Source: an uncultured Oscillospiraceae bacterium
GTDB taxonomy: Bacteria > Bacillota > Clostridia > Oscillospirales > Oscillospiraceae
Assembly (NCBI GenBank): GCA_900754965.1
Contig: CAAEEO010000039.1
Location: 1-64,000, forward strand
DNA length: 64,000 nucleotides
Direction: 5' to 3'
The translations under genes were made by a program, and so were the position numbers. Of this stretch, positions 12,009 through 20,680 are shown piece by piece. Positions within the stretch are counted from its first letter, which is position 1, and every line of letters starts with the position of its first letter. The notes under the pieces are model-generated. The model was not told the origin of the DNA. It saw only the letters and a program-made list of their open reading frames with translations, and searched no databases.

Positions 12009-12217
12009 GGGCCGGTGACCTCAAACTCTTCCTGTCCCAGCCGGACGATATCCCCGGGATACAATTTTTTTCCACGCATTGTGCACACTTCGCCATTGAC
12101 GAGCACCTGTTCGTCTGCGATGAGCATTTTTGCTTCGCCGCCGCTGGCGACCGCACTGGCAAATTTCAAAAATGCGTCCAGCTTGATAAATTCCGTATCG
12201 ATTTTGACTTTTTCCAT
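12005..12217 (-). CDS. yaaA: S4-domain RNA-binding protein (YaaA/RlbA type)
   Basis: A 70-residue protein made almost entirely of one S4 domain (IKLDAFLKFASAVASGGEAK, then VLVNGEVCTMRGKKLYPGD). The small S4 protein between dnaN and recF is conserved in Firmicutes and is linked to ribosome or RNA metabolism, but its exact job is not settled. AAAGGGA precedes the ATG. It overlaps recF by 4 bases. Confidence 0.9.
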   Translation of the reverse strand: MEKVKIDTEFIKLDAFLKFASAVASGGEAKMLIADEQVLVNGEVCTMRGKKLYPGDIVRLGQEEFEVTGP

Positions 12218-12234
12218 GCCGATTCCCTTTCTTG

Positions 12235-13344
12235 TCAGCTTTCTTCCGTCCGCAGCCGCACCGGCAGAACCAGATAGGTAAAATCCTCGGTTTCGTCAGC
12301 CGGCCGAATTACGCAGGGGGAAGAACCGGAGTTGAGGCAAATGCGGATTTGATCTGCCGGCGCTGCTTTCAGAGCGTCGGAGATATATTTGTGGTTGAAA
12401 CCGATCTCGATGCCGCCGCCGTTGCCTTCACAGATACAAGTGTCCACGCCGCTTCCCAATACGGTGGCGCAGCGCACATCGATGCAGCCATCGGCAAAGG
12501 TCAGCCGGATGGGGATGCGGGTCTTGTCGTCCACAATCAGGGCCACCCGGCCCACGGTACGCAGCAGCTCTGCCCGCTCTGTTACCACTTCGTAACGGAA
12601 TTTTTCAGGAATGGCGCTCTTGTAGTTGAGGAATTCTCCCTCCAGTCGTCTGGAAATGAGGGAAGTGTCTCCCACTTCGAAGAACACATGTTTGCTGCTG
12701 ATGGAAATGGTGATTTTTTCCTCTGTATCCTGGCAGATTCGCTCCACATCGGCCAGTGCCGAGCCGGGAACGATGAAGCTGTCAATGTCTGCCCCTTCCA
12801 CTTTTTCCCGGCGCAGCGCCAGACGGTAGCCGTCCACGGCCACCATGGTCAGTTCGCCGTTTTCCAGTTTGAACAAGGTGCCCATGTAGACCGGCCGGCT
12901 CTCGGAATCGGAAACGGCAAAAATGGTCTCGCTGATCATCTGTTTCAGCAGTCCCTGCTCCATGGAGAAACAGTTGTCCTCCTCGAAGTCGGGAAGCTCG
13001 GGAAAATCGGTGGCTTTCATGACGGGAATGTGATATTCGGCTCTGCCGCAGCGCACATCGGCGGTGTTGTCCTCCACGGTGATGGTGACGATGCCGTCAG
13101 GCATACCCCGCACAATGTCGGAGATCAGCTTCGCATTGAGTACAACTGCACCCGGTTCATGGACAGTCGCTTCGGCAGAGGTATAGATGGCTTTTTTCAG
13201 GTCGTAGCCGGTGAGTTTCAAAACGGACAGCTCCGCTTCAAACAGCAGGCCTTCCAGTACCGGCAGAGAGCTGCGGGAGCTGACTGCCCGGGCTGCAGTG
13301 GCGATGGCGGACTGCAGCAGGTATTTTTCGCAGGAAAATTTCAT
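12235..13344 (-). CDS. dnaN: DNA polymerase III beta sliding clamp
   Basis: The 369-residue clamp encircles DNA and tethers the replicative polymerase. The protein shows the family's three repeated folds and ends in the typical clamp C-terminus (YLVLPVRLRTEES). The ATG at 13344 is preceded by GGGAGGT at good spacing, preferred over an in-frame start five codons upstream. It lies downstream of dnaA across the origin segment that holds most DnaA boxes. Confidence 0.96.
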   Translation of the reverse strand: MKFSCEKYLLQSAIATAARAVSSRSSLPVLEGLLFEAELSVLKLTGYDLKKAIYTSAEATVHEPGAVVLNAKLISDIVRGMPDGIVTITVEDNTADVRCGRAEYHIPVMKATDFPELPDFEEDNCFSMEQGLLKQMISETIFAVSDSESRPVYMGTLFKLENGELTMVAVDGYRLALRREKVEGADIDSFIVPGSALADVERICQDTEEKITISISSKHVFFEVGDTSLISRRLEGEFLNYKSAIPEKFRYEVVTERAELLRTVGRVALIVDDKTRIPIRLTFADGCIDVRCATVLGSGVDTCICEGNGGGIEIGFNHKYISDALKAAPADQIRICLNSGSSPCVIRPADETEDFTYLVLPVRLRTEES

Positions 13345-13638
13345 TGAGTGACCTCCCATGGTGGTTAGAAGTGAGGATGTTGGTGGGCGTACTATACAGA
13401 AAGAGAATAGAATATAGTTTTAGTAGCCGTAGTAGTAGAAGAAAAAAATGTGGAAAACTGCCGCAAAGCCTTGAAAACACTGGATTTTCCGTGTGGGAAA
13501 TTTTGTGGGATGTTTCGACCGTTTTCCACAGACCAGAAACGACAGAAATCTTGCCGCCTTTTTTCCACATATTTCCCACAGCTTCCCCATGTTAAGTTAA
13601 CAGGGACTTGTGGAAAATTGTCGAAGCGGAGAAGGGGC
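13345..13638. other. oriC: Replication origin, dnaA-dnaN intergenic part (oriC)
   Basis: The stretch between dnaA and dnaN holds several DnaA-box-like 9-mers. On the plus strand, TGTGGAAAA lies at 13449-13457 and 13609-13617 and TGTGGGAAA at 13492-13500. In the other orientation, TTTTCCACA lies at 13522-13530 and 13561-13569 and TTTCCCACA at 13572-13580. Each differs from the consensus TTATCCACA by one or two bases. An AT-rich tract with TAG triplets (13421-13444) abuts the first box and is the likely unwinding site. This matches the incC-like half of bipartite Firmicutes origins. No other gene fits here. Confidence 0.88.
13421..13444 (+). repeat. DnaA-trio-like TAG triplet tract
   Basis: Read 5' to 3' on the plus strand, the triplets are TAG TAG CCG TAG TAG TAG AAG AAA, ending 4 bases before the DnaA box at 13449. 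DnaA-trios in Bacillus are repeated triplets of this kind, in this orientation, next to a DnaA box, and guide DnaA onto single strands during unwinding. The usual GC-rich spacer between trios and box is missing here; an A-run takes its place. Confidence 0.7.
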
Positions 13639-14970
13639 TTAAAAATCGAATTGAACGGTGCCGTTTTTGGAGTTGATGTTGCTGGTGATGTCCCGAATGG
13701 TGTCCGCAGCCTGCTTGTCCGTCTCGATCAGATCTTGGATCTTGTTGACCGAGGCCATAACGGTGGCGTGGTTGCGGTTTTCATACTGGGTGCCGATGTC
13801 TTTGAAGGACATATTGGTCAGCTGGCGCATGAGGTACATGGATACCTGCCGGGCCAGAGCGGTGTTTTTGCTTCGGCGCTGTCCTTTCAGATCGTCGGGA
13901 GAGAGGTTGAAGTACCGTGCGGTCTCCTCGATGATCACATCGGGGGTGGGAATATAGACGCCTACCCGGACCACGTCTTTGATGGCCCGTTTTACATGTT
14001 CAATGGTGATCTCGTCGTGCATCACATTGCTGTATGCGGTCAGCCGCTTGACCACGCCTTCAATCTGACGGATGTTGGCCGTGAGATTTTCGGCGATGTA
14101 GTTGATGATATCGTCCGGCAGGATCATGCCCAGCAAGGCGGCCTTGTTCCGGGTGATGGCAATACGGGTTTCCAGATCCGGCGGCTGCACATCGGCGATC
14201 AGACCGCCTTCAAATCGGGTCCGCAGCCGGTCGTCCAGAGTGGTCATTTCCACAGGGGGACGGTCGGAGGTGATGACGATTTGATGGCCGGCCTCGTAAA
14301 TATTATTGAAAGTATGGAAAAATTCCTCTTGGGTGGACTCTTTTCCGGCGATGAACTGAATATCGTCCACCAGGAACAGATCCACATTCCGGTACTTCTG
14401 CCGGAATTCTTCGGCTTTGCCGGACTGAATGGAGTTGACCATCTGGTTGGTGAACTCATCGCCCTTGATGTAAGCGATGCTGGCTTCGGGCTTGGACTCA
14501 TTGATGTACTGACCAATGGCCAGCAGCAGATGGGTCTTGCCCAGACCGGAGTTGCCGTAGATCATCAGGGGGTTGTAGCTCTTTCCGGGATCTTTGGCCA
14601 CGCTCAGGGCGGCGGCATGGGCAAAGCGGTTGGAATTGCCCACGATGAAGTTGTCAAAGGTGTATCCGTCCATTTCCGGCATGGAAGAGTTGCTTTTCCG
14701 GGCAGTCTGATATTCTTCCAGTTCGTCCCCGACCAGGATTTCAAAATCGAAGTCGCAGGAGAACAGGTCCGACAGGGTCTCCCGGATCACATCGCCGAAC
14801 CGGTTTTTCAAAATACTGCGTTTAAAATCTGTAGAGACCTTCAGCACCAGGCATTTATCGCTGATATCCACCGGCTCGCAGTCGGAAAACCAGGTGGTCA
14901 CTGCGGTGGGGGTCAGCTTTTCGCGGAAGATGTCTACCACGCTGTCCCAGATCTCGTTGAGTGAATTCAT
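13639..14970 (-). CDS. dnaA: Chromosomal replication initiator DnaA
   Basis: The 443-residue initiator binds DnaA boxes and melts the origin. It has an N-terminal interaction domain (residues 1-85), a AAA+ core with Walker A GNSGLGKT (139-146) and Walker B LFLVDDIQF, and a C-terminal DNA-binding domain with RNHATVMASVNKI. The ATG at 14970 is used because AAAGGA lies 9 bases upstream; a TTG three codons earlier would abut that signal. The promoter at 15035-15063 and three DnaA boxes behind it suggest autoregulation. Confidence 0.97.
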   Translation of the reverse strand: MNSLNEIWDSVVDIFREKLTPTAVTTWFSDCEPVDISDKCLVLKVSTDFKRSILKNRFGDVIRETLSDLFSCDFDFEILVGDELEEYQTARKSNSSMPEMDGYTFDNFIVGNSNRFAHAAALSVAKDPGKSYNPLMIYGNSGLGKTHLLLAIGQYINESKPEASIAYIKGDEFTNQMVNSIQSGKAEEFRQKYRNVDLFLVDDIQFIAGKESTQEEFFHTFNNIYEAGHQIVITSDRPPVEMTTLDDRLRTRFEGGLIADVQPPDLETRIAITRNKAALLGMILPDDIINYIAENLTANIRQIEGVVKRLTAYSNVMHDEITIEHVKRAIKDVVRVGVYIPTPDVIIEETARYFNLSPDDLKGQRRSKNTALARQVSMYLMRQLTNMSFKDIGTQYENRNHATVMASVNKIQDLIETDKQAADTIRDITSNINSKNGTVQFDF

Positions 14971-15034
14971 CCGTCTCAATCCTTTCCCGTTATCCTCCCG
15001 GTAATGTTTCTAATAAGGGGATGATAACTATAAA

Positions 15035-15063
15035 ATTATAACAAAATACCGTGTAAAACACAA
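15035..15063 (-). promoter_or_regulatory. dnaA promoter
   Basis: On the minus strand the sequence reads TTGTGT, 17 bases, TATAAT, a good housekeeping promoter about 65 bases before the dnaA start. The DnaA boxes lie 60-130 bases further upstream. Confidence 0.7.
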
Positions 15064-15200
15064 TAGAAAAAACAGATATTAAATTAAATATGTATGGGGC
15101 TTTGGCAGGGGGATTTTGTGCGGAATGTGGAAAACAATGTGGAAAAGTGCAAAAGTCTGTGGAGAACCGGGTCTGGGGAGGGGGTCCCCGCGGAAATCGA

Positions 15201-15230
15201 TTGCATTTTGCCGGGGATGCCATGTATAAT
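15201..15230 (+). promoter_or_regulatory. mfd promoter
   Basis: TTGCAT, 18 bases, TATAAT, about 50 bases before the mfd start. It points away from the dnaA promoter. Confidence 0.65.
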
Positions 15231-15281
15231 AAAGGGTCAGGAGACAAACCCTTTCAACCTTAAAGGACGATTGGAGCAAAG

Positions 15282-18200
15282 ATGTACGGATTTATACAGC
15301 AAAAATCGAAGATATTTGAAAAAAACGGGGTCTGCTTATCCCAGCTCATAGATTCCGGCGGTCTGCCGGCGCTCTTTTCCGGCCTGTCAGATGTCCATCG
15401 GGCTCATCTGACGGCCTGCCTGATGGCGCAGACGGATCTTCCGGTGTTCGCCCTGTGTCCGGATGAAACGGCGGCGGAGCATTTTGCCCGGGATTTGGGG
15501 GCGCTGTTGGGAGAACCGGTGCCGGTGCTCACCGCCCGGGAGTTCACCTTCACCGCAGTGGACGCCGTGTCCCGGCAGGAGGAACAGAAACGATTGGGAC
15601 TGCTCTATTCCTTGCTGTCAGATTCCCCGCCCCGGGCGGTGGCCTGTACGGTTTCCGGTCTGCTGCAGCGGTGCATCCCGCCGGAGCAGCTGCGGGGAGC
15701 GGCCTTTCGTCTGGCCGTAGGGGAGGAATCCTCTTTGGAAGAGGCGGAGCGCCGGCTGCTGCTGTGCGGCTTTCAGCGCACGGAGCAGGTGGAAGGCCCG
15801 GGCCAGTTTTCCCGCAGGGGCGGTATTTTGGACTTTTTCACCCCCGGCTACGCCCAGCCAATCCGCTGTGAATTCTGGGGCGATGAGATAGACTCCATGG
15901 GTCTGTTCGACACGGACAGTCAGCGGCGTACGGAATCCCTGGAACAGTGCATCATCCTGCCGGCGGCGGAGACCCTCCCTTCCCTGTTTCCGGGCGGCGG
16001 CCCGGCTCTGGGAGAAACACTGGAGCAGCTGGCCCATCGGCAGCGGCAGAAAAAATCCTCGGACAGCGCCCAGGCATTGGCCCAGACTTTGACGGAGGAC
16101 GGTGAAAAACTCCGGGAGGGAGTACTGATCCGGGACGCCGACCGGTATATGGGACTGATCACCCACCGCTTCGCCACGGTGCTGGACTACCTCCCACCGG
16201 AGACCATGGTGCTGATGAATCAGCCGGGAAAACTCACCGAACGGGCGAAATACTATCACAAACAGCTGGGTGATGAAGTGAAACTTCAGGTACGCAGCGG
16301 AAAAATGGCGGCAGCCGTGTCGGAGTTTGCCCTGCCCTGGGAAGGTGCCGTTGGAAAGCTGCGGGAGTATCCCGTGGTCATGGCTGACGCCTTCACCGTC
16401 GGACGCTATCCCATGGAACCGAAGACCCTGGTGGGAATCACGGCCAAGCAGCTGCCCTCTTATGGCGGCAGTTCTCAAACGGCGCTGGAGGATGCAAAAC
16501 GGTATCTGGAACGGGGTTATGCCATTTCCATGCTGGCCACCGATGAGCGCCGGGCGCTGATTTTGACGGAGTATCTCCAGCGCAGCGGCCTGTCTGCGTC
16601 CTATGACAGCGCCCCCGGCGCCGTCCACGGTCCGGGTACCTGTACGGTTTCCCCCGGCGGCCTGTCCTCGGGCATGGAATACCCGGAGGAAAAGTTTGCC
16701 GTCATGACCGATACCCAGCTGCTGCGCACGGGAAAACGGCGCACAGGCCGGAAAAAGGCCCATCAGGCCAACTCTCTGGCCATCGGCTCCTGCGCCGACC
16801 TGCAGGTGGGGGATCTGGTGGTCCATGAGCACCACGGCATCGGCCGATTCGCCGGCGTGGTGAATATGCAGGTGGACGGTGTGGAAAAAGACTATATCAA
16901 GATCTGCTATGCCGGCACGGATGTGCTGTATGTCCCTGCCACTCAGTTGGATTTGGTGAGCAAATATGTGGGCGGCGGCCGGGAAGAGGACGGACGGCCC
17001 ATGAAACTGACCAAAATGGGCGGCACGGACTGGTCTCGCACCAAGACCCGGACCAAGGCGGCGGTAAAAAATATCGCCAAGGAGCTGACTGCCCTCTATG
17101 CCGCCCGGCAGCAGGCCAAAGGCTTTGCCTTTTCCCCGGACAGCGATTGGCAGACGGAGTTTGAAGAGCGGTTCGAGTATCCGGAAACGGACGACCAGCT
17201 GCGCTGCATCGCCGAGATCAAGGGAGATATGGAGCGGGACACGCCCATGGACCGCCTGCTGTGCGGAGATGTGGGATTCGGAAAAACGGAAGTTGCCATG
17301 CGCGCCATTATGAAATGCGTCCTGGACGGCAAACAGGCGGCCATGCTGGCACCCACCACCGTGCTGACGCAGCAGCATTATCAGACAGCGCTGCGCCGGT
17401 TTTTCGGCTATCCCATCAATATCCAGATTCTGAACCGCTACCGCACCCCTGCCCAGGTGCGTCAGACCCTCCAGGATTTGAGCACCGGCACCTGCGACAT
17501 TGTCATCGGCACCCATCGGCTGCTGCAAAAGGATGTGAAATTCCGGGATCTGGGCCTTCTGGTGGTGGATGAAGAACAGCGGTTCGGCGTGACCCATAAA
17601 GAGCATATCAAGGAAATGAGCAAAGATGTGGATGTGCTGACCCTCAGCGCAACGCCCATTCCCCGGACGCTGAACATGGCGCTGAGCGGCATCCGGGATA
17701 TGTCCGTTCTGGAAGAACCGCCTCAGGACCGTCTGCCGGTGCAGACATTCGTGATGGAGCATCAGTGGGGTGTGCTGTGCGATGCCATGGAGCGGGAACT
17801 GCAGCGGGGCGGCCAGGTCTATTACCTGCATAACCGGGTCTCCACCATTGAGCGCACCGCCGCCCGAATCATGGAAAAACTGCCGGACGCCACGGTGGCC
17901 GTGGCCCACGGGCAGATGAGCGAAGAGGAACTGAGCCGCACCATGGAATCCATGGCCAACGGGGATATTCAGATTCTGGTGTGTACCACCATCATCGAGA
18001 CCGGCGTGGACATTCCCAATGTGAATACCATCATCATCGAAGATGCCGACCGTCTGGGACTGGCGCAGCTGCACCAGATTCGGGGCCGGGTGGGCCGTTC
18101 TTCCCGGCGGGCCAGCGCCTATCTGACTTACAAGCGGGACAAGGTGCTGACGGAAGATGCGGAAAAGCGGCTGAACGCCATCCGGGAATTTGCGGAATTC

Positions 18201-18827
18201 AACTCCGGTATGCGCATTGCCATGCGGGATCTGGAAATTCGGGGCGCAGGCAACCTGTTGGGCGCGGAGCAGTCGGGCCACATGATCGATGTGGGTTACG
18301 ATATGTACCTGCGCCTGTTGGAAGAGGCAGTGAAAGAGGAACGGGGCGAGCCGGTGGAAATCCGGGCAGAGTGCTCGGCAGATCTGGCAGTTTCCGCCAA
18401 TATTCCGGAGAGCTATGTGCCTTCGGCGGCGCAGCGGATGGATTTGTACCGCCGCATTGCCCTGATCCGCACCGAGGAAGACGCAGACGACATCGTGGAC
18501 GAACTGATCGACCGATTCGGCGATCCCCCTGCCTGCGTCAACGCGCTGGTATCCGTGGCCCTGCTGCGCAGCAATGCGGGCAAGAGCGGCATCACGGACA
18601 TCAGTCAGAAATCCGGCCGGCTCCATTTCCAGATGCAGACCTTCGACATGGAGAAAGTCACGGTGCTCAATGCCCGTCCCGATTATCGGGGCCGTTTGCA
18701 GGTGGTGCCGGGGAAGGTGCCCTGCGTCAGCCTGCGGCTGGACCCCAAACGCAAGGTACTGGATCAGGCAGGCAGATTTGTCCAGGATTGGGACGATTGC
18801 CTGAAAAACCGTGGTCAACAGTCCTGA
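15282..18827 (+). CDS. mfd: Transcription-repair coupling factor Mfd
   Basis: The 1181-residue DNA translocase removes stalled RNA polymerase and recruits UvrA. Domains in order: a UvrB-like N-terminal module, the RNA-polymerase-interacting domain (near residue 505, starting LQVGDLVVHEHHGIGRF), a superfamily 2 helicase core with Walker A GDVGFGKTE and VVDEEQRFG, the TRG motif region, and a C-terminal autoinhibitory domain. The length is normal. GGAG lies shortly before the ATG. It sits directly upstream of dnaA, where Firmicutes usually carry rpmH-rnpA. The parvulin and shikimate kinase genes follow on the same strand. Confidence 0.96.
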   Translation: MYGFIQQKSKIFEKNGVCLSQLIDSGGLPALFSGLSDVHRAHLTACLMAQTDLPVFALCPDETAAEHFARDLGALLGEPVPVLTAREFTFTAVDAVSRQEEQKRLGLLYSLLSDSPPRAVACTVSGLLQRCIPPEQLRGAAFRLAVGEESSLEEAERRLLLCGFQRTEQVEGPGQFSRRGGILDFFTPGYAQPIRCEFWGDEIDSMGLFDTDSQRRTESLEQCIILPAAETLPSLFPGGGPALGETLEQLAHRQRQKKSSDSAQALAQTLTEDGEKLREGVLIRDADRYMGLITHRFATVLDYLPPETMVLMNQPGKLTERAKYYHKQLGDEVKLQVRSGKMAAAVSEFALPWEGAVGKLREYPVVMADAFTVGRYPMEPKTLVGITAKQLPSYGGSSQTALEDAKRYLERGYAISMLATDERRALILTEYLQRSGLSASYDSAPGAVHGPGTCTVSPGGLSSGMEYPEEKFAVMTDTQLLRTGKRRTGRKKAHQANSLAIGSCADLQVGDLVVHEHHGIGRFAGVVNMQVDGVEKDYIKICYAGTDVLYVPATQLDLVSKYVGGGREEDGRPMKLTKMGGTDWSRTKTRTKAAVKNIAKELTALYAARQQAKGFAFSPDSDWQTEFEERFEYPETDDQLRCIAEIKGDMERDTPMDRLLCGDVGFGKTEVAMRAIMKCVLDGKQAAMLAPTTVLTQQHYQTALRRFFGYPINIQILNRYRTPAQVRQTLQDLSTGTCDIVIGTHRLLQKDVKFRDLGLLVVDEEQRFGVTHKEHIKEMSKDVDVLTLSATPIPRTLNMALSGIRDMSVLEEPPQDRLPVQTFVMEHQWGVLCDAMERELQRGGQVYYLHNRVSTIERTAARIMEKLPDATVAVAHGQMSEEELSRTMESMANGDIQILVCTTIIETGVDIPNVNTIIIEDADRLGLAQLHQIRGRVGRSSRRASAYLTYKRDKVLTEDAEKRLNAIREFAEFNSGMRIAMRDLEIRGAGNLLGAEQSGHMIDVGYDMYLRLLEEAVKEERGEPVEIRAECSADLAVSANIPESYVPSAAQRMDLYRRIALIRTEEDADDIVDELIDRFGDPPACVNALVSVALLRSNAGKSGITDISQKSGRLHFQMQTFDMEKVTVLNARPDYRGRLQVVPGKVPCVSLRLDPKRKVLDQAGRFVQDWDDCLKNRGQQS

Positions 18828-18906
18828 AGTGTGTTATACTGGCTCCGCCCTGTCCTTTTTGGGTGGGGCGAAGAGAAAACTTTTGAATCGTATGAGGAGA
18901 GAATCA

Positions 18907-20016
18907 ATGAAACAGAAACTGACTGCCCTGGCATTGTCCACGACGCTGTGCCTGGGCCTGTTTACCGGCTGCCAGAGCGGCCCTGCGGAAGTGGACCCGG
19001 ACAAGGCCTATGCCGGCCATCAGCCCACGGATGTGGTGATGACGGTCAACGGCTCGGAGGTCACCTGGTCGGAATTTTTCAACCGCCTGTACAATGTGGT
19101 CTATCAGATTCAGTATTACAGTGAAGACGGCAAAGTGGATTGGGATGCCCCCTGCACAGCCGATGAGACCCTGACCAACGGAGAATTTGCCTGGCAGACC
19201 GCGGTGGATACCTGCCTGCAGTACCATGTGCTGTCCACCCACGCTGAAGATCTGGAAATTCAGCTGAACGAAGAGGATGAGGCCGCCATGGCCGCCCAGC
19301 TGGCAGTGGATATGCAGAATCTGGCGGGCGAAGGGGCCACGGAGGAGCAGTTCAACACGGCCCTGTCCCAGGTCTATCTGACAAGAGAGGTCTACGATTT
19401 CAGCAACCGGGTGGTCCGGCTGTACGATCGGGCGTTTGAAACGGTCTGCGGCCTCCGGGGAGAAAAGCTGAGCCAGGAGGACATCGACGCCTGCATTGCA
19501 GACAATCAGTACATCACCGCCAAGCACATCCTCATCTCCACCCAGGACTACGATGGCAGCCAGGTGGAAGGACAGGCGCTGGCGGAAAAGACCGCCCTGG
19601 CCACCCTGCTGCACAGTCAGCTGCAGGAAGTCCAGGGAGATCGGGAAAAACTGGAGACCAAGTTCGACGAGATGATGGCCCAGTATTCCGATGACACCGG
19701 TCTCCCCTATTACCCCAACGGCTATACCTTCAAACCCGGGGAAATGGTGGAAGAATTTGATACTGCCGCCCGGGCATTGGGCGAGTATGAGCTGAGCGAG
19801 GTAATCAGCACGGACTACGGCTATCACATCATTCTCCGTCTGCCAACCACCGCCCAGAGTGAAGTGACTTATGTAGACGAGACCCTCAGCTATACCATCG
19901 GCGATTTTGCCGCAGCCAGCACCTTTGAGCGTCTGCTGTCCGCCTGGATTGACGAGGCAGAAGTGGTCTGGTCGGCAGACTTTGAAAAGCTGACGGCGGA
20001 GAAAGTCTTCAAATGA
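18907..20016 (+). CDS. Parvulin-type peptidyl-prolyl isomerase lipoprotein (PrsA/SurA-like)
   Basis: This 369-residue secreted foldase begins with a lipoprotein signal ending LGLFTGC (Cys22). It has a SurA N-like helical region (VNGSEVTWSEFF onward) and a parvulin domain from about residue 200 (YITAKHILIS to STDYGYHIILRLP). The family helps exported proteins fold at the membrane-wall interface. GAGGAGAG precedes the chosen ATG. Its stop overlaps the aroK start by 4 bases. Confidence 0.88.
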   Translation: MKQKLTALALSTTLCLGLFTGCQSGPAEVDPDKAYAGHQPTDVVMTVNGSEVTWSEFFNRLYNVVYQIQYYSEDGKVDWDAPCTADETLTNGEFAWQTAVDTCLQYHVLSTHAEDLEIQLNEEDEAAMAAQLAVDMQNLAGEGATEEQFNTALSQVYLTREVYDFSNRVVRLYDRAFETVCGLRGEKLSQEDIDACIADNQYITAKHILISTQDYDGSQVEGQALAEKTALATLLHSQLQEVQGDREKLETKFDEMMAQYSDDTGLPYYPNGYTFKPGEMVEEFDTAARALGEYELSEVISTDYGYHIILRLPTTAQSEVTYVDETLSYTIGDFAAASTFERLLSAWIDEAEVVWSADFEKLTAEKVFK

Positions 20017-20510
20017 ACAATATCGTACTGATTGGAATGCCCGGTGCGGGCAAAAGCACCGTGGGCGTGGTACTGGCGAAGATGGCGGGAATGCGGTTTC
20101 TGGACACGGACCTGTCCATTCAGGAGTATATGGGAGAGCGCCTGCAGGACACCATTGACCGGGAGGGCAAGCAGGCCTTCCTGCGGATTGAAAACATTGT
20201 GGTCAGCGGCGTGCGGGCGGAAAACACGGTGATTGCCACCGGCGGCAGCGTGGTCTATGGACAGAGCGCCGTGGAGACCCTCCGGGAAAACGGGGTTCTG
20301 GTATATCTCCGGTACGGACTGGACACCATTGCCTCCCGTCTGACCGATCTGGATACCCGCGGGGTGGCCATGGCTCCGGGAGAGACCATTCAGGATCTCT
20401 ACGAGGAGCGGACGCCCCGGTACGAGGCGGCTGCAGATGTGACGGTGGACTGCGAGGGAAAATCCATCGAGCAGATCGTGGTGGAAATCCTCTCGGCAGT
20501 GAACAGATAA
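20013..20510 (+). CDS. aroK: Shikimate kinase
   Basis: This 165-residue P-loop kinase phosphorylates shikimate in aromatic amino acid synthesis. Walker A is GMPGAGKST (residues 8-16), the shikimate-binding DTD is at 31-33, and GGS follows in ATGGSVV. It overlaps the parvulin gene by ATGA and ends just before a strong terminator. No other aro gene is nearby, so the link to its neighbours is positional only. Confidence 0.9.
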   Translation: MNNIVLIGMPGAGKSTVGVVLAKMAGMRFLDTDLSIQEYMGERLQDTIDREGKQAFLRIENIVVSGVRAENTVIATGGSVVYGQSAVETLRENGVLVYLRYGLDTIASRLTDLDTRGVAMAPGETIQDLYEERTPRYEAAADVTVDCEGKSIEQIVVEILSAVNR

Positions 20511-20515
20511 TAGAA

Positions 20516-20551
20516 CCCCCGGCAGGAACCCATTCCTGCCGGGGGATTTTT
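20516..20551 (+). terminator. Terminator after aroK
   Basis: A perfect 13-bp GC-rich stem (20516-20528 with 20533-20545) and a 4-base loop, followed by ATTTTT. It ends the mfd-side rightward genes. Confidence 0.92.
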
Positions 20552-20610
20552 CTGCAAAGGGACGGAAAATGTGGAAAAAAGTTCTCCATCCTCCCGGGTG
20601 AATTTGATGT

Positions 20611-20647
20611 TCATGGTAGATAAGCGTGGAAAACTGTGCTACCATGA
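20611..20647. repeat. 9-bp inverted repeat upstream of the MFS gene
   Basis: TCATGGTAG at 20611-20619 pairs with CTACCATGA at 20639-20647 across 19 bases. It lies 33 bases before the MFS start, so it could be an operator or a leader hairpin near the ribosome binding site. The function is not known. Confidence 0.5.
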
Positions 20648-20680
20648 GGCGAATCATAATGGACAATGGGAGAGCAAACC

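Larger units (their letters stand above)
14971..15281. other. oriC: Replication origin, upstream part, with divergent dnaA and mfd promoters
   Basis: This 311-base gap between the divergent dnaA and mfd genes is AT-rich near dnaA. It carries three like-oriented DnaA-box-like 9-mers: TGTGGAAAA at 15126-15134 and 15138-15146, and TGTGGAGAA at 15158-15166. It corresponds to the upstream box cluster of bipartite origins, where DnaA binding also controls dnaA transcription. Confidence 0.8.
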
